From contig RDXY01000003.1 in the NCBI GenBank assembly GCA_004293045.1, forward strand, positions 1 through 64,000: a stretch of 64,000 nt of DNA. The letters run 5' to 3'. The first letter of the stretch is position 1. The number at the start of each line of letters is the position of its first letter. The translations under genes and the position numbers were made by a program. The notes beneath the pieces were generated by a model. That model searched no databases. It saw only the letters and a list, made by a program, of their open reading frames with translations, and was not told the origin of the DNA. This document shows, piece after piece, positions 1-10,324 of the stretch. The stretch comes from Flavobacteriia bacterium. Lineage in GTDB: Bacteria; Bacteroidota; Bacteroidia; Flavobacteriales; Flavobacteriaceae.

Positions 1-1200
1 GAAGGAAGTTTTTTAATCCCTGGTGTAATTGATGATCAAGTTCATTTTAGAGAGCCGGGACTTACACACAAAGGCGACATCGCATCAGAGAGTAAAGCTG
101 CAGTTGCAGGTGGAATTACCTCTTTCATTGAACAACCCAATACGGTACCGAATGCAGTTACTCAGGAACTTTTAGAGGATAAATATCAAATTGCCTCAAA
201 AACATCTCACGCCAACTATTCATTTATGATGGGGGGCACTAACGATAATTTAGAAGAAATTTTAAAAACCAACCCTAAAAATGTAGCCGGTTTAAAACTG
301 TTTTTAGGTTCCTCAACTGGTGATATGTTAGTGGATAGTTCTGCCTCGCTAGAAAAAATATTTTCTAATTCAAAACTTTTAATAGCCGTTCATAGCGAAG
401 ACGAAACCATTGTAAAAAATAATCTTGCGAAATACAAAGAAATCTACGGAGATGACATTCCAGTAGAAAAACACCCTGAAATTAGAAGTGTTGCGGCATG
501 TTACGAATCTACTGTTAGAGTTATTGAATTGGCCAAAAAAACTGGTGCAAGATTGCATGTTTTTCATATTTCAACCGCTAAAGAATTGGACTTATTTACA
601 AATAAAATACCACTTGAAAAAAAGCAAATTACTGCTGAAGTTTGTATTCATCATTTATGGTTTACAGACGCAGATTATGAAACCAAAGGCTCTTTAATTA
701 AATGGAATCCAGCGGTTAAAAGTCAAGAAGATAAGGACGCCCTATGGAAGGCCCTTTTAGATGATAGAATAGATGTAATTGCCACAGACCATGCCCCACA
801 CACTTTAGAAGAAAAGTCAAATCCCTATACCACTTGCCCAAGTGGCGGCCCCTTAGTACAACATGCCTTAGTTGCTATGATGGAGTCCTACTCTAAAGGA
901 AAAATTTCTATAGAAAAGATTGTTGAAAAAATGTGCCATAATCCAGCTAAAATTTTCAAAATAGAAAATCGCGGTTTTATTAAAGAAGGTTATTTTGCCG
1001 ATTTAGTTTTAGTGAATCCTCACATGCCTTGGAATGTAAAAAAAGAGAATATCATTGCAAAATGTGGCTGGTCACCATTTGAAGGAATTAATTTTAAATC
1101 GAGAGTAACGCATACTTTTGTAAATGGAAAGTTGGCTTACGCCAATGGAAAAGTAAAAGATATTATCGCTGGACAAAGACTAACTTTTGATAGAGAATAA
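1..1200 (+). CDS. pyrC: Dihydroorotase, 5'-truncated by window edge
   Basis: Frame is open from base 1 (EGSFLIPGVIDDQVHFREPGLTHKGD...) and continues in frame into the listed ORF. PGVIDDQVHFREPG and ATDHAPH motifs of the amidohydrolase/dihydroorotase family. Confidence 0.93.
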   Translation, partial: EGSFLIPGVIDDQVHFREPGLTHKGDIASESKAAVAGGITSFIEQPNTVPNAVTQELLEDKYQIASKTSHANYSFMMGGTNDNLEEILKTNPKNVAGLKLFLGSSTGDMLVDSSASLEKIFSNSKLLIAVHSEDETIVKNNLAKYKEIYGDDIPVEKHPEIRSVAACYESTVRVIELAKKTGARLHVFHISTAKELDLFTNKIPLEKKQITAEVCIHHLWFTDADYETKGSLIKWNPAVKSQEDKDALWKALLDDRIDVIATDHAPHTLEEKSNPYTTCPSGGPLVQHALVAMMESYSKGKISIEKIVEKMCHNPAKIFKIENRGFIKEGYFADLVLVNPHMPWNVKKENIIAKCGWSPFEGINFKSRVTHTFVNGKLAYANGKVKDIIAGQRLTFDRE

Positions 1201-1204
1201 AACA

Positions 1205-1534
1205 ATGAAAAAAATAATTTATTTAACTGTTTTTTTTGGATTATTTGCTTGTAGCAAAAATCCCGTGAAACCGCCAACAAAACTTTTGGATGAAGAAACA
1301 ATGGAAAATATTTTATATGATATTGCCATTTTACAAGCCGCTAAAATAAATGCACCAGATATTTTACTAGCTAACAAAATTGAAGCAAAAGACTACATCT
1401 ATAAAAAATACAAAATTGATAGTACTACGTTTCATCAAAATAACAGATACTATGCTGCAGAAGTAAACAATTACAAACACATGCACAAACGAATTTTAGC
1501 TAGACTTGAAAAACACCAAAATACTAAAAAATAA
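1205..1534 (+). CDS. DUF4296-type small lipoprotein
   Basis: MKKIIYLTVFFGLFACSKNP lipobox signal peptide; LLDEETMENILYDIAILQAAK resembles DUF4296 of Flavobacteria. Start taken at the internal ATG. Confidence 0.75.
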   Translation: MKKIIYLTVFFGLFACSKNPVKPPTKLLDEETMENILYDIAILQAAKINAPDILLANKIEAKDYIYKKYKIDSTTFHQNNRYYAAEVNNYKHMHKRILARLEKHQNTKK

Positions 1535-1570
1535 AAAAACGCCAAATTCAATGAATTTGGCGTTTTTTTT
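1533..1570. terminator. Bidirectional intrinsic terminator
   Basis: aaaaaaacgccaaattcaatgaatttggcgttttttt: perfect stem, A/T tracts on both sides, between convergent genes. Confidence 0.9.
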
Positions 1571-1586
1571 ATATGTGCTAACTGTA

Positions 1587-3128
1587 TTACATTTTCATTA
1601 ACCAATTTCTTACAGCAACTTCTTTGTCAATGATGTTTTTCAAATCGGCAATTGCTACACGTTCTTGAAGCATGGTGTCTCTATAACGAATAGTTACTGT
1701 TTTGTCTTCCACCGTTTGATGATCTACAGTAATACAAAATGGTGTTCCTAAAGCATCTTGACGTCTGTAGCGGCGACCAACGGCGTCTTTTTCATCGTAA
1801 GCCACATTAAAATCCCATTTTAATTCTTCCATAATTTCTTTGGCAATTTCAGGTAACCCATCTTTTTTAACCAAAGGTAATACCGCAGCTTTTGTAGGTG
1901 CTAAAACAGAAGGCAAACGCAACACGGTTCGGGTTGAGCCATCCTCTAATGTTTCTTCTTGTAATGCTTTTGAAAATACCGCTAAAAACATTCTGTCTAA
2001 TCCAACGGATGTTTCTACTACATAAGGCACGTAATTTTTATTTTCTTCTGTATCAAAATACTGTAATTTTTTACCAGAAAATTGCTCATGTGCTTTTAAA
2101 TCAAAATCTGTACGAGAATGTATTCCTTCTAATTCTTTGAATCCAAATGGAAAATTAAATTCAATATCTGCAGCTGCATTTGCGTAGTGCGCTAATTTTT
2201 CGTGGTCGTGAAAACGGTAATTTTCAGCACCTAGCCCTAATGATTTGTGCCAGTTTAATCGGGTGGTTTTCCAGTATTCGTACCATTTCATTTCTTCACC
2301 TGGTTTTACGAAAAACTGCATTTCCATTTGTTCAAATTCTCGCATTCTGAAAATAAATTGTCTTGCAACAATTTCATTTCTAAACGCTTTACCGGTTTGT
2401 GCAATTCCAAAAGGAATTTTCATTCGACCTGTTTTTTGAACATTTAAAAAGTTTACAAAAATACCTTGAGCCGTTTCTGGACGTAAGTATAAATCCATAG
2501 CTGTATCTGCTGAAGCGCCTAATTTAGTTCCGAACATTAAATTAAACTGGCGTACTTCTGTCCAATTACGAGATCCAGAATCTGGACAAGCAATTTCTAA
2601 TTCTTCAATCAAAAGTTTGACATCGTCTAAATCTCCTGAATCTAAACTTTTTGCCATTCGGGCTAAAATTTCATTCTTTTTAGAAAGATAGTCTAAAACT
2701 CTTGGATTGGTTGAAATAAATTCTTGTTCATTAAAAGCTTCGCCAAAACGTACTTTTGCTTTTTCAATTTCTTTTTGTGCTTTAATGTTTAATTTTTCGG
2801 CATAATCCTCAATTAATACATCTGCACGATATCTTTTTTTAGAGTCTTTGTTGTCAATTAGCGGGTCGTTAAATGCATCAACATGTCCTGAAGCTTTCCA
2901 TGTGGTAGGATGCATTAATATTGCAGCATCTAAACCTACAATATTTTCATGCATTTGCACCATGGATTTCCACCAATATTCTCTAATGTTTTTTTTTAGT
3001 TCTACACCGTTTTGTGCGTAATCATATACTGCACTTAAACCGTCGTAAATTTCGCTAGAAGGGAAAATAAATCCGTATTCTTTTGCATGCGAAACTACAT
3101 TCTTAAATAAGTCTTCTTGTTTTGCCAT
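1587..3128 (-). CDS. glyS: Glycyl-tRNA synthetase (alpha2 type)
   Basis: 513 aa, class II aaRS motifs (FRNEIVARQFIFRMREFEQMEMQFF; ETSVGLDRMFLAV). Confidence 0.96.
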   Translation of the reverse strand: MAKQEDLFKNVVSHAKEYGFIFPSSEIYDGLSAVYDYAQNGVELKKNIREYWWKSMVQMHENIVGLDAAILMHPTTWKASGHVDAFNDPLIDNKDSKKRYRADVLIEDYAEKLNIKAQKEIEKAKVRFGEAFNEQEFISTNPRVLDYLSKKNEILARMAKSLDSGDLDDVKLLIEELEIACPDSGSRNWTEVRQFNLMFGTKLGASADTAMDLYLRPETAQGIFVNFLNVQKTGRMKIPFGIAQTGKAFRNEIVARQFIFRMREFEQMEMQFFVKPGEEMKWYEYWKTTRLNWHKSLGLGAENYRFHDHEKLAHYANAAADIEFNFPFGFKELEGIHSRTDFDLKAHEQFSGKKLQYFDTEENKNYVPYVVETSVGLDRMFLAVFSKALQEETLEDGSTRTVLRLPSVLAPTKAAVLPLVKKDGLPEIAKEIMEELKWDFNVAYDEKDAVGRRYRRQDALGTPFCITVDHQTVEDKTVTIRYRDTMLQERVAIADLKNIIDKEVAVRNWLMKM

Positions 3129-3171
3129 GTTGCAAAAGTAAAAATAGGAAAGGAATTAAAAAAGTAATTTT

Positions 3172-3990
3172 TTAATTATAATTGAAAATGGTTGAACTAA
3201 TTTTAGTTGTTCCTGAATATAGGTTTACAATATACCTTCCTTTTACCGTTTTGTTCTTTTCTAAATCCACATAACTGCAAACATCCGTTATTTGTTGCTG
3301 GTATTCAAACTTTACTAATTTACTGTATTTTAAAGTGGTAGCATTGTTTTCAAAAATCAATTCTTCCATAGAAACGATTTCGTTTTTTGGATTAACAACT
3401 TGTACAAAAAATTCTTTTTCACCAGAGGAAATAGATTTATTTTTATCTACCGTAAAACAAACTCTAATTTGTTCAATTGGTTTTACTTTATTTGGTGTTT
3501 TATTATCTGTAAGAAACTTCACTCCTTTCACTTGTAGGTTAGTTACCTCAAATTTAGCATCTTTTAAAGTTATGTTTTCAGTAATTTTTGGAGTTTTAAT
3601 TTCTGGTTTAATTAATATTCTAAGTTTTTCAATTTGTTTTAATTTGTCTTTTAACAATTTTATTGAATCTTTAATTTGATTAATTTCTTTGTTTAATTCA
3701 GCTAAATTTTTATATTTAACATTCTTTTTTGGATCTTTTAAATCGGTTACTTTTGAAGATAGATCTTGAAAACTCTCTTCAAAATTATTATATAAATTTG
3801 AGACGGAATCATATTTAGCCAGAATTTCAGATAACTGATTCTGAGTAATCAACGTTTCTTGCTTCAAAGTATCTTGTAGTTCTTTGGCAGATTTATTATC
3901 TTTATAACTTTTAAATAATACTATCAGTAAAAAAAATGATAATAGAAGTAAAGCAATCTTATAGTTATTATTGTTTCTTTTTGAAGACAT
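3172..3990 (-). CDS. Membrane-anchored coiled-coil protein with C-terminal beta domain (conserved flavobacterial hypothetical)
   Basis: One N-terminal TM (IALLLLSFFLLIVLF), long coiled coil, C-terminal IRVCFTVDKN...FFVQVVNPKNEIV...GRYIVNLYS. Confidence 0.7.
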   Translation of the reverse strand: MSSKRNNNNYKIALLLLSFFLLIVLFKSYKDNKSAKELQDTLKQETLITQNQLSEILAKYDSVSNLYNNFEESFQDLSSKVTDLKDPKKNVKYKNLAELNKEINQIKDSIKLLKDKLKQIEKLRILIKPEIKTPKITENITLKDAKFEVTNLQVKGVKFLTDNKTPNKVKPIEQIRVCFTVDKNKSISSGEKEFFVQVVNPKNEIVSMEELIFENNATTLKYSKLVKFEYQQQITDVCSYVDLEKNKTVKGRYIVNLYSGTTKISSTIFNYN

Positions 3991-4028
3991 TCTTAATATT
4001 TTTACTAAAGTAAAACTAATGTTTTAAT

Positions 4029-4733
4029 ATGATAAAATTTTTCGACAAAATACATAAAAATCTGTTAAACGTGGTGTTTCCTGCATTTTGTAATGGCTGT
4101 TCAAAATTACTTTTAAAAAACGAAAAAATAATTTGTACCCAATGTGTTCATAATTTGCCCCTTACCCATCATCATCTTTTAAAAGAAACAGAAATTCATA
4201 AAGTTTTTTATGGTTTAGTACCCTTTGAATTTGGGGCCTCATTATTGTATTTTAGAAAAAAAGGAATTGCACAACAATTAATGCACAATTTAAAATATAA
4301 AAACCAACAAGAAATTGGCACTTATTTAGGTAACTATTTTTCGAAAAATGTAATGGATTTACCTGTTTTTAACGAAATAGACGGGATAATACCTGTGCCT
4401 TTACACAAAAAAAGGCTTTACGAGAGAGGATATAATCAAGTTACTACTTTTTGTGAAGCATTAGAGAAAAACTTAGCCATTCCGATTCTTGAGGATGTTT
4501 TAATTAAATCCAAAAACTTAAAATCTCAAATTCAAAAATCTAAAGAAAATCGATTAGAAATTAATAAAAATGTGTTTTCAATTGAAAACGCTCACAAAAT
4601 TGAAGGAAAACATATTCTACTTGTAGATGATATTTTTACAACTGGCGCAACTATTGAAGCCTGTGCAAAAGAAATATTAAAAATAAAAAACACCAAAATT
4701 AGTATCGTAACTATGGCATATACACAATCATAA
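4029..4733 (+). CDS. comF: ComF family phosphoribosyltransferase-like protein
   Basis: Cys-rich N-terminus (CNGCSKLL...CTQC), YERGYNQ and PRTase motif ILLVDDIFTTGAT. Confidence 0.9.
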   Translation: MIKFFDKIHKNLLNVVFPAFCNGCSKLLLKNEKIICTQCVHNLPLTHHHLLKETEIHKVFYGLVPFEFGASLLYFRKKGIAQQLMHNLKYKNQQEIGTYLGNYFSKNVMDLPVFNEIDGIIPVPLHKKRLYERGYNQVTTFCEALEKNLAIPILEDVLIKSKNLKSQIQKSKENRLEINKNVFSIENAHKIEGKHILLVDDIFTTGATIEACAKEILKIKNTKISIVTMAYTQS

Positions 4734-4803
4734 AATTTATTTAAATATTATGATGCAAGTGAATATAATTGTTACTTTGCAAGATTAAATAGCGACATAA
4801 TTA

Positions 4804-6405
4804 ATGAAAAAAATCATATTATTTCTTACCATATTTTCTCTTGTCTTTATCAGTTGCGCTAAAAGAGGCATGATTTCTGGAGGCCCAAAAGATACTATTG
4901 CTCCTGTTATTGTAAAAAGTAGCCCGAAAAATTATGAAACCCATTTTTCCGGAAAAACAATTAAAATTGATTTTAGTGAATACATAAAAGTAAAAGAAAT
5001 CAACAAACAATTGATTGTATCGCCTCCCATGGCAAAAACCCCAACAATTGTACCACAAGGAAGCGCGAGTAAATTCATCTCAATTACTTTAAATGAAGAT
5101 TTAAAACCTAATACTACCTATAGTTTTAATTTTGGGCAAAGTATTACAGATTATAATGAAGGTAATCCATATTCCCAATTTAAATATGTGTTTTCAACAG
5201 GAGCATTTGTAGATTCTTTAAAGGTTTCAGGAGAAATTAGTGATGCATTTGAAAAAGAAACTGATGAATTTGTAACCGTGATGTTGTATGACGCTGAAAC
5301 ATATAATGATTCCTTAGTATACAAAAACAAACCCGTTTATATTACTAATACTTTAGAAAAAAATACGAAGTTTGCCATTGAAAATATAAAAAAAGGGAAC
5401 TATTATTTAGTGGCATTAAAAGACAAAAACAACAATTATAATTATCAAGCAAAATCTGAAAAAATTGCCTTTAAAAAAGAAAAAATAAAGATTCCTTCTG
5501 ATAGTAGTTATATCTTAAAACTATTTGCAGAGAAAAACGAAATCAAAACCTATTCGCCAACAGTTGAAAGTAACAACAAATTGTTTATGGGATACGAAGG
5601 CAATGCCAGAAATGTAAAACTATTTTACAAAAAAAACAATACTGAAACACCTTTACGCTTTGCAAAATCAGCGAATAGAAAATCGGATACTTTACAAGTT
5701 TTTATACCTAAAGAAGCTAAAGATTCCATACAAATACTTGTGAAATCTGAAAACTACTTGAAAAATTATGTAGTAAAATTAAAAAAACTAAAGGAAGCGG
5801 ATTCATTAAAAGTCTCGCTCTTTGCTAATAAAAAATTCCAATTCAACGAAAAACTTAGTTTAGAAACCTCAACACCAATTAAAAAAATAAATTCTGAGAA
5901 AATATTTCTGAGAAAAAAAGACAGTACTTTAGTCTCTTTCACGACAGAAATTAATGATTTTGAGCAATTGATTTCTTTTGATTTTAAACAAGAGGAAAAC
6001 GAAAAATACGAATTAGAGCTTCTTCCTGGAGCCATAGAAGATGAATACGACACAAAGTCTGACAGTTTAAAATTTACCTTTGATAAAGGTGCATTAAGTG
6101 ATTTTGGAAATTTAAAATTGCGATTAAAAAACAACAATAGATTTCCGTTTGTAGTACAAATTTTAAATACTGTTGGAGATATTGTTGGAGAAAAATACTG
6201 CACAAAAGAAACAGAAATGTATTTTGAGGCCATACAGCCAAGTAATTATCAAGTAAGATTATTTTATGATGATAACCAAAATAAAATTTGGGATTCTGGC
6301 AACTTTAAAGCAAAACTTCAACCTGAAGAAATGATATATTTTCCAGGATTAATTGACCTAAGAGCCAATTGGGATGTAGATCAGGAATTGGAATTAAAAC
6401 TATAA
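4804..6405 (+). CDS. Ig-like domain-containing lipoprotein
   Basis: Lipobox (FISCAKRG); GGPKDTIAPVIVKSSPKN...KTIKIDFSEYI typical of Bacteroidota Ig-like (Big_5) lipoproteins. Confidence 0.8.
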   Translation: MKKIILFLTIFSLVFISCAKRGMISGGPKDTIAPVIVKSSPKNYETHFSGKTIKIDFSEYIKVKEINKQLIVSPPMAKTPTIVPQGSASKFISITLNEDLKPNTTYSFNFGQSITDYNEGNPYSQFKYVFSTGAFVDSLKVSGEISDAFEKETDEFVTVMLYDAETYNDSLVYKNKPVYITNTLEKNTKFAIENIKKGNYYLVALKDKNNNYNYQAKSEKIAFKKEKIKIPSDSSYILKLFAEKNEIKTYSPTVESNNKLFMGYEGNARNVKLFYKKNNTETPLRFAKSANRKSDTLQVFIPKEAKDSIQILVKSENYLKNYVVKLKKLKEADSLKVSLFANKKFQFNEKLSLETSTPIKKINSEKIFLRKKDSTLVSFTTEINDFEQLISFDFKQEENEKYELELLPGAIEDEYDTKSDSLKFTFDKGALSDFGNLKLRLKNNNRFPFVVQILNTVGDIVGEKYCTKETEMYFEAIQPSNYQVRLFYDDNQNKIWDSGNFKAKLQPEEMIYFPGLIDLRANWDVDQELELKL

Positions 6406-6409
6406 CAAT

Positions 6410-6442
6410 AAAAAACGCATCCCAAACGGAATGCGTTTTTTA
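6410..6442. terminator. Bidirectional intrinsic terminator
   Basis: aaaaacgcatcccaaacggaatgcgttttttaa between convergent genes. Confidence 0.85.
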
Positions 6443-6465
6443 AGTTGTATAATAATTGTATCTAA

Positions 6466-7227
6466 TTAAAGTACACTTGCTTTTAAATACTCTCTATTCA
6501 TTCGTGCGATGTTTTCTAAAGAAATTCCTTTTGGACATTCTACTTCACATGCTCCGGTATTGGTACAATTTCCAAAACCTTCTTCATCCATTTGACGCAC
6601 CATATTTAAAACTCTTTCTGTAGCTTCTACTTTACCTTGTGGCAATAAGGCATATTGAGATACTTTTGCGCCAACAAATAGCATTGCCGAACCATTTTTA
6701 CAAGTCGCTACACAAGCACCACAACCAATACAAGCTGCTGCCATAAACGCTTTATCTGCATCTTGTTTGTTAATTGGTGTTGCGTTAGCATCAATAGTTC
6801 TTCCAGAAGTATTTACTGATACGAATCCACCGGCTTGTTGAATTCTGTCAAAAGCACTTCTATCCACCATTAAGTCTTTTACAACTGGAAAAGCTTTACT
6901 TCTCCATGGTTCAATAAATATTGTTTCTCCGTCTTTAAATTTACGCATGTGCAACTGACAAGTAGTTGTACCCGTGTCTGGGCCATGAGCACGACCATTA
7001 ATATATAACGAACACATTCCACAAATACCTTCACGACAATCGTGATCAAAAGCAACAGGTTCTTGTTGGTTGTTAATTAATTGCTCATTTAATTGGTCTA
7101 ACATTTCTAAAAAAGAACTGTCTGTAGAAACATTATCTAGTTTATATGTTTCCATTTTACCTTTTGCACTAGCATTTTTTTGACGCCAGATTTTAAGGTT
7201 GATATTTATATTTTTTTTAGCACTCAT
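6466..7227 (-). CDS. sdhB: Succinate dehydrogenase/fumarate reductase iron-sulfur subunit
   Basis: [15 protein letters not shown] and [19 protein letters not shown] Fe-S motifs. Confidence 0.96.
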   Translation of the reverse strand: MSAKKNININLKIWRQKNASAKGKMETYKLDNVSTDSSFLEMLDQLNEQLINNQQEPVAFDHDCREGICGMCSLYINGRAHGPDTGTTTCQLHMRKFKDGETIFIEPWRSKAFPVVKDLMVDRSAFDRIQQAGGFVSVNTSGRTIDANATPINKQDADKAFMAAACIGCGACVATCKNGSAMLFVGAKVSQYALLPQGKVEATERVLNMVRQMDEEGFGNCTNTGACEVECPKGISLENIARMNREYLKASVL

Positions 7228-7233
7228 AATATC

Positions 7234-9243
7234 TTATTTATAGTTTCTAGCTGCAATTTTGATAAACTCATATTTCAATTCTTCCTTATGAAGTACAGAT
7301 TTACTTGCATCGCTTCCGTTATATTCCCATGCGGCAACATAAGCAAACTTTTCGTCATTTCGAAGCGTTTCCCCTTCAGCATCTTGATATTCTTCTCGGA
7401 AATGTCCACCACAAGACTCTTCACGAACTAAAGCATCTTTAGCCATTAATTGTCCCAATTCAATAAAATCTGCTACTCGAAGTGCCTTTTCTAATTCTTG
7501 GTTTAATTCGTTAGCTACACCAGGAACTCTTACATCTGCATAGAAATCTTCTCTCAATTGTCTAATTTCTTCAATGGCTTCTGTTAATCCTTTTTCATTT
7601 CTAGCCATTCCGACTTTATTCCACATAATTAATCCTAATTTTTTATGGAAATAGTCCACAGATTTTGTTCCGTTATTATTAATTAACTGCTCAATAGACT
7701 GTCGAACTGCATTTTCAGCTTCTATAAATTCTGGAGTATCCGTTGCAATTTTTCCCGTTCTAATTTCGTCTGCTAAATAATTAGAAACTGTATAAGGTAA
7801 TACGAAATATCCGTCTGCTAACCCTTGCATTAAAGCAGAAGCTCCTAAACGGTTCGCTCCGTGATCGGAGAAGTTGGCTTCACCGGCAACGAAACATCCT
7901 GGAATTGATGACATTAAGTTATAATCAACCCAAACGCCACCCATAGTATAATGCACCGCTGGATAAATTTTCATTGGTGTTTCATATGGATTTTCATCTG
8001 TAATTTTTTCATACATCGTGAAAAGATTACCATATTTAGATTCTACCCATTTTTTACCTAACTCTTGAATTTTATCATCAGATGGATTATGATCTCCTTG
8101 CGTAAACGCAGCTTGTTTCCCTTTTGTGATAATTTCTGAAGCAAAATCTAAATAAACACCTTCATTGGTATCGTTCGATTCTATTCCGTGACCTGCATCA
8201 CAAACATCTTTCGCTGCACGTGACGCTACATCACGAGGTACTAAATTACCAAAAGCGGGATATTTTCTTTCTAAGAAATAATCTCTATCTGATTCTTCTA
8301 TTTGAGTTGGTTTTAATTTACCTGCTCTAATTGCTTCCGCATCTTCTTTTTTAGCAGGTACCCAAATACGACCTGAATTACGTAATGATTCTGACATTAA
8401 CGTTAATTTAGCCTGATTGGTTCCATGAACTGGAATACAAGTTGGGTGAATTTGTACAAAACAAGGATTGGCAAAATGTGCCCCTTTTTTGTGTACTTTC
8501 CATGAAGCCGTAACATTACTTCCCATGGCATTAGTAGATAAGAAATATACATTTCCATAACCACCAGATGCAATAATAACTGCGTGAGCGGAATGACGTT
8601 CTAATTCACCAGTAATTAAATTACGCGCAATTATTCCACGTGCTTTGCCATCAATTTTTACAATGTCAAGCATTTCGTGACGGTTATACATTTTTACATT
8701 CCCTAAACCAATTTGTCTGGATAAAGCCGAATAGGCTCCTAATAATAATTGTTGTCCTGTTTGTCCAGCGGCATAAAAAGTACGTTGTACTTGTGTTCCA
8801 CCAAACGAACGGTTATCTAATAATCCACCATAATCTCTAGCAAAAGGAACGCCTTGTGCTACACATTGGTCGATAATATTTGAAGATACTTCTGCTAAAC
8901 GGTGCACGTTTGCTTCACGAGCTCGGTAGTCACCACCTTTAATCGTATCATAAAATAATCTGTAGGTACTATCCCCATCATTCTGATAGTTTTTTGCAGC
9001 GTTAATACCACCCTGAGCAGCAATGGAATGTGCTCTACGAGGGGAGTCTTGAAAGCAAAATGCTTTAACGTTATAACCCATTTCTCCAAATGAAGCAGCG
9101 GCCGAAGCACCTGCCAAACCTGTCCCTACGACGATTATATCGATTTTTGGTCTATTATTTGGCGCCACTAACTTAAGACTATTCTTATGGTTGGTCCATT
9201 TTTCTGAAATATGACCTTGAGGAATTTTAGAATCTAATGCCAT
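7234..9243 (-). CDS. sdhA: Succinate dehydrogenase/fumarate reductase flavoprotein subunit
   Basis: [22 protein letters not shown] site, [21 protein letters not shown]. Confidence 0.97.
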   Translation of the reverse strand: MALDSKIPQGHISEKWTNHKNSLKLVAPNNRPKIDIIVVGTGLAGASAAASFGEMGYNVKAFCFQDSPRRAHSIAAQGGINAAKNYQNDGDSTYRLFYDTIKGGDYRAREANVHRLAEVSSNIIDQCVAQGVPFARDYGGLLDNRSFGGTQVQRTFYAAGQTGQQLLLGAYSALSRQIGLGNVKMYNRHEMLDIVKIDGKARGIIARNLITGELERHSAHAVIIASGGYGNVYFLSTNAMGSNVTASWKVHKKGAHFANPCFVQIHPTCIPVHGTNQAKLTLMSESLRNSGRIWVPAKKEDAEAIRAGKLKPTQIEESDRDYFLERKYPAFGNLVPRDVASRAAKDVCDAGHGIESNDTNEGVYLDFASEIITKGKQAAFTQGDHNPSDDKIQELGKKWVESKYGNLFTMYEKITDENPYETPMKIYPAVHYTMGGVWVDYNLMSSIPGCFVAGEANFSDHGANRLGASALMQGLADGYFVLPYTVSNYLADEIRTGKIATDTPEFIEAENAVRQSIEQLINNNGTKSVDYFHKKLGLIMWNKVGMARNEKGLTEAIEEIRQLREDFYADVRVPGVANELNQELEKALRVADFIELGQLMAKDALVREESCGGHFREEYQDAEGETLRNDEKFAYVAAWEYNGSDASKSVLHKEELKYEFIKIAARNYK

Positions 9244-9249
9244 ATGTTT

Positions 9250-10167
9250 TTATTTTGTAAAAAAGTGAATGTAAATTGGAATAATAGCAAACAAAATAGC
9301 TACTAAAACTGAAAATGCTTTTCCGAATGATTTAATTGCGGGTGTAAATTTTCCATTAACCCCTAAAGATTGAAAGGCACTTTGAAAACCATGCCATAAA
9401 TGGAAACCTAATGTCATCATAGATAATACATAAAATATGACAAAAAACAACCCTTCGTTTGGAATTACATTAAATAATTTTCCTTTACTTTTAAAGAAAG
9501 TATATGTTAGCTTGTGTAAATCTTTGAAACCAATAAATAAAACTTCACCAGTTTTAGCGTCTTTTACAATGTTTGAACCTTCAATAACTAATTTGGTTGT
9601 ATTTCCAGGTTGATTATTGTTTTGCTCAACAAGTGATTTTAATGAACCTCCTGGAGGTAACGGAATAGATTGGATCTTAGAATCTGGTGTTCCAATAAGC
9701 ATGGATTGAGATTGCCCTTGGTTTCCTTGTGTTTTCGTAACTAAAGGCATATTAGCATCAAAATGCATTTTTGCCCAAAAATTTACCATGTGTGTAGCTA
9801 TAAAAATTAAAACTACCGTTCCTAAAACCGCCATATTTCTTGAAGAAAAACTGCTGTTTTTAGAAGGATTACTCATCGCGTAAGCCACAGGACGCGCTTT
9901 CTTGTTTTGAATAGCTAAATAAATTCCATCAATAGCGTGGAAAATAATAGAAATGTACGTTAAATAAGAAAGTAATTTTACTGCTGGGTTGGTAGTCATA
10001 AAAAGTGCATACTTATTAAATTGTAATGCAGCCTCAATAGTGTCGCCAGCTAACAATTGTAAGTTACCTAATAAATGTCCAACTAAAAACAAGCATAAGA
10101 ACAATCCTGTAAGTGCCATCCAATATTTTTTTGCAATAGATGACTTTAAAAATGCTGATTTTGCCAT
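9250..10167 (-). CDS. sdhC: Succinate dehydrogenase cytochrome b subunit
   Basis: MAKSAFLKSSIAKKYWMALTGLFLCLFLVGHLLGNLQL; multi-TM; directly upstream of sdhA. Start taken at the internal ATG. Confidence 0.9.
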   Translation of the reverse strand: MAKSAFLKSSIAKKYWMALTGLFLCLFLVGHLLGNLQLLAGDTIEAALQFNKYALFMTTNPAVKLLSYLTYISIIFHAIDGIYLAIQNKKARPVAYAMSNPSKNSSFSSRNMAVLGTVVLIFIATHMVNFWAKMHFDANMPLVTKTQGNQGQSQSMLIGTPDSKIQSIPLPPGGSLKSLVEQNNNQPGNTTKLVIEGSNIVKDAKTGEVLFIGFKDLHKLTYTFFKSKGKLFNVIPNEGLFFVIFYVLSMMTLGFHLWHGFQSAFQSLGVNGKFTPAIKSFGKAFSVLVAILFAIIPIYIHFFTK

Positions 10168-10206
10168 AATTATAGTTAATGTTAATTTGAATATGATTAA
10201 TGTAAG

Positions 10207-10237
10207 CAAAAATAAAGGTTATAAGTAAGACTTACAA
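10207..10237 (-). promoter_or_regulatory. Predicted sdhCAB promoter (Bacteroidota type TTG-N20-TATTTTTG)
   Basis: On the minus strand TTG at 10237-10235, 20-nt spacer, TATTTTTG at 10214-10207, about 40 nt upstream of the sdhC ATG. Confidence 0.7.
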
Positions 10238-10242
10238 CCTTT
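10214..10242. repeat. Near-perfect inverted repeat inside sdh promoter spacer
   Basis: AAAGGTTATAAGT-AAG-ACTTACAACCTTT: 13-bp arms with one mismatch and a 3-nt loop. Confidence 0.85.
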
Positions 10243-10324
10243 GAAAGTTAATTTATAATCATTTTAAATGAGTTTAACATTTGTTGAATATCAACATATT
10301 AAGTGTTGATTTTTTACCCAAATC

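Noticed and set aside
379-567. Minus-strand ORF inside dihydroorotase
   Set aside because: Shadow ORF within a strongly supported CDS; no recognisable family.
5766-6233. 155-aa minus-strand ORF opposite the Ig-like lipoprotein
   Set aside because: Ser/Phe-rich translation typical of antisense of Lys/Glu-rich coding sequence.
10270-10320. Overlapping hairpins TGTTGA-ata-TCAACA and ATCAACA...TGTTGAT-TTTTTT between sdhC and the BNR protein
   Set aside because: The T-tract hairpin points along the plus strand, where no gene ends or begins; no functional context.
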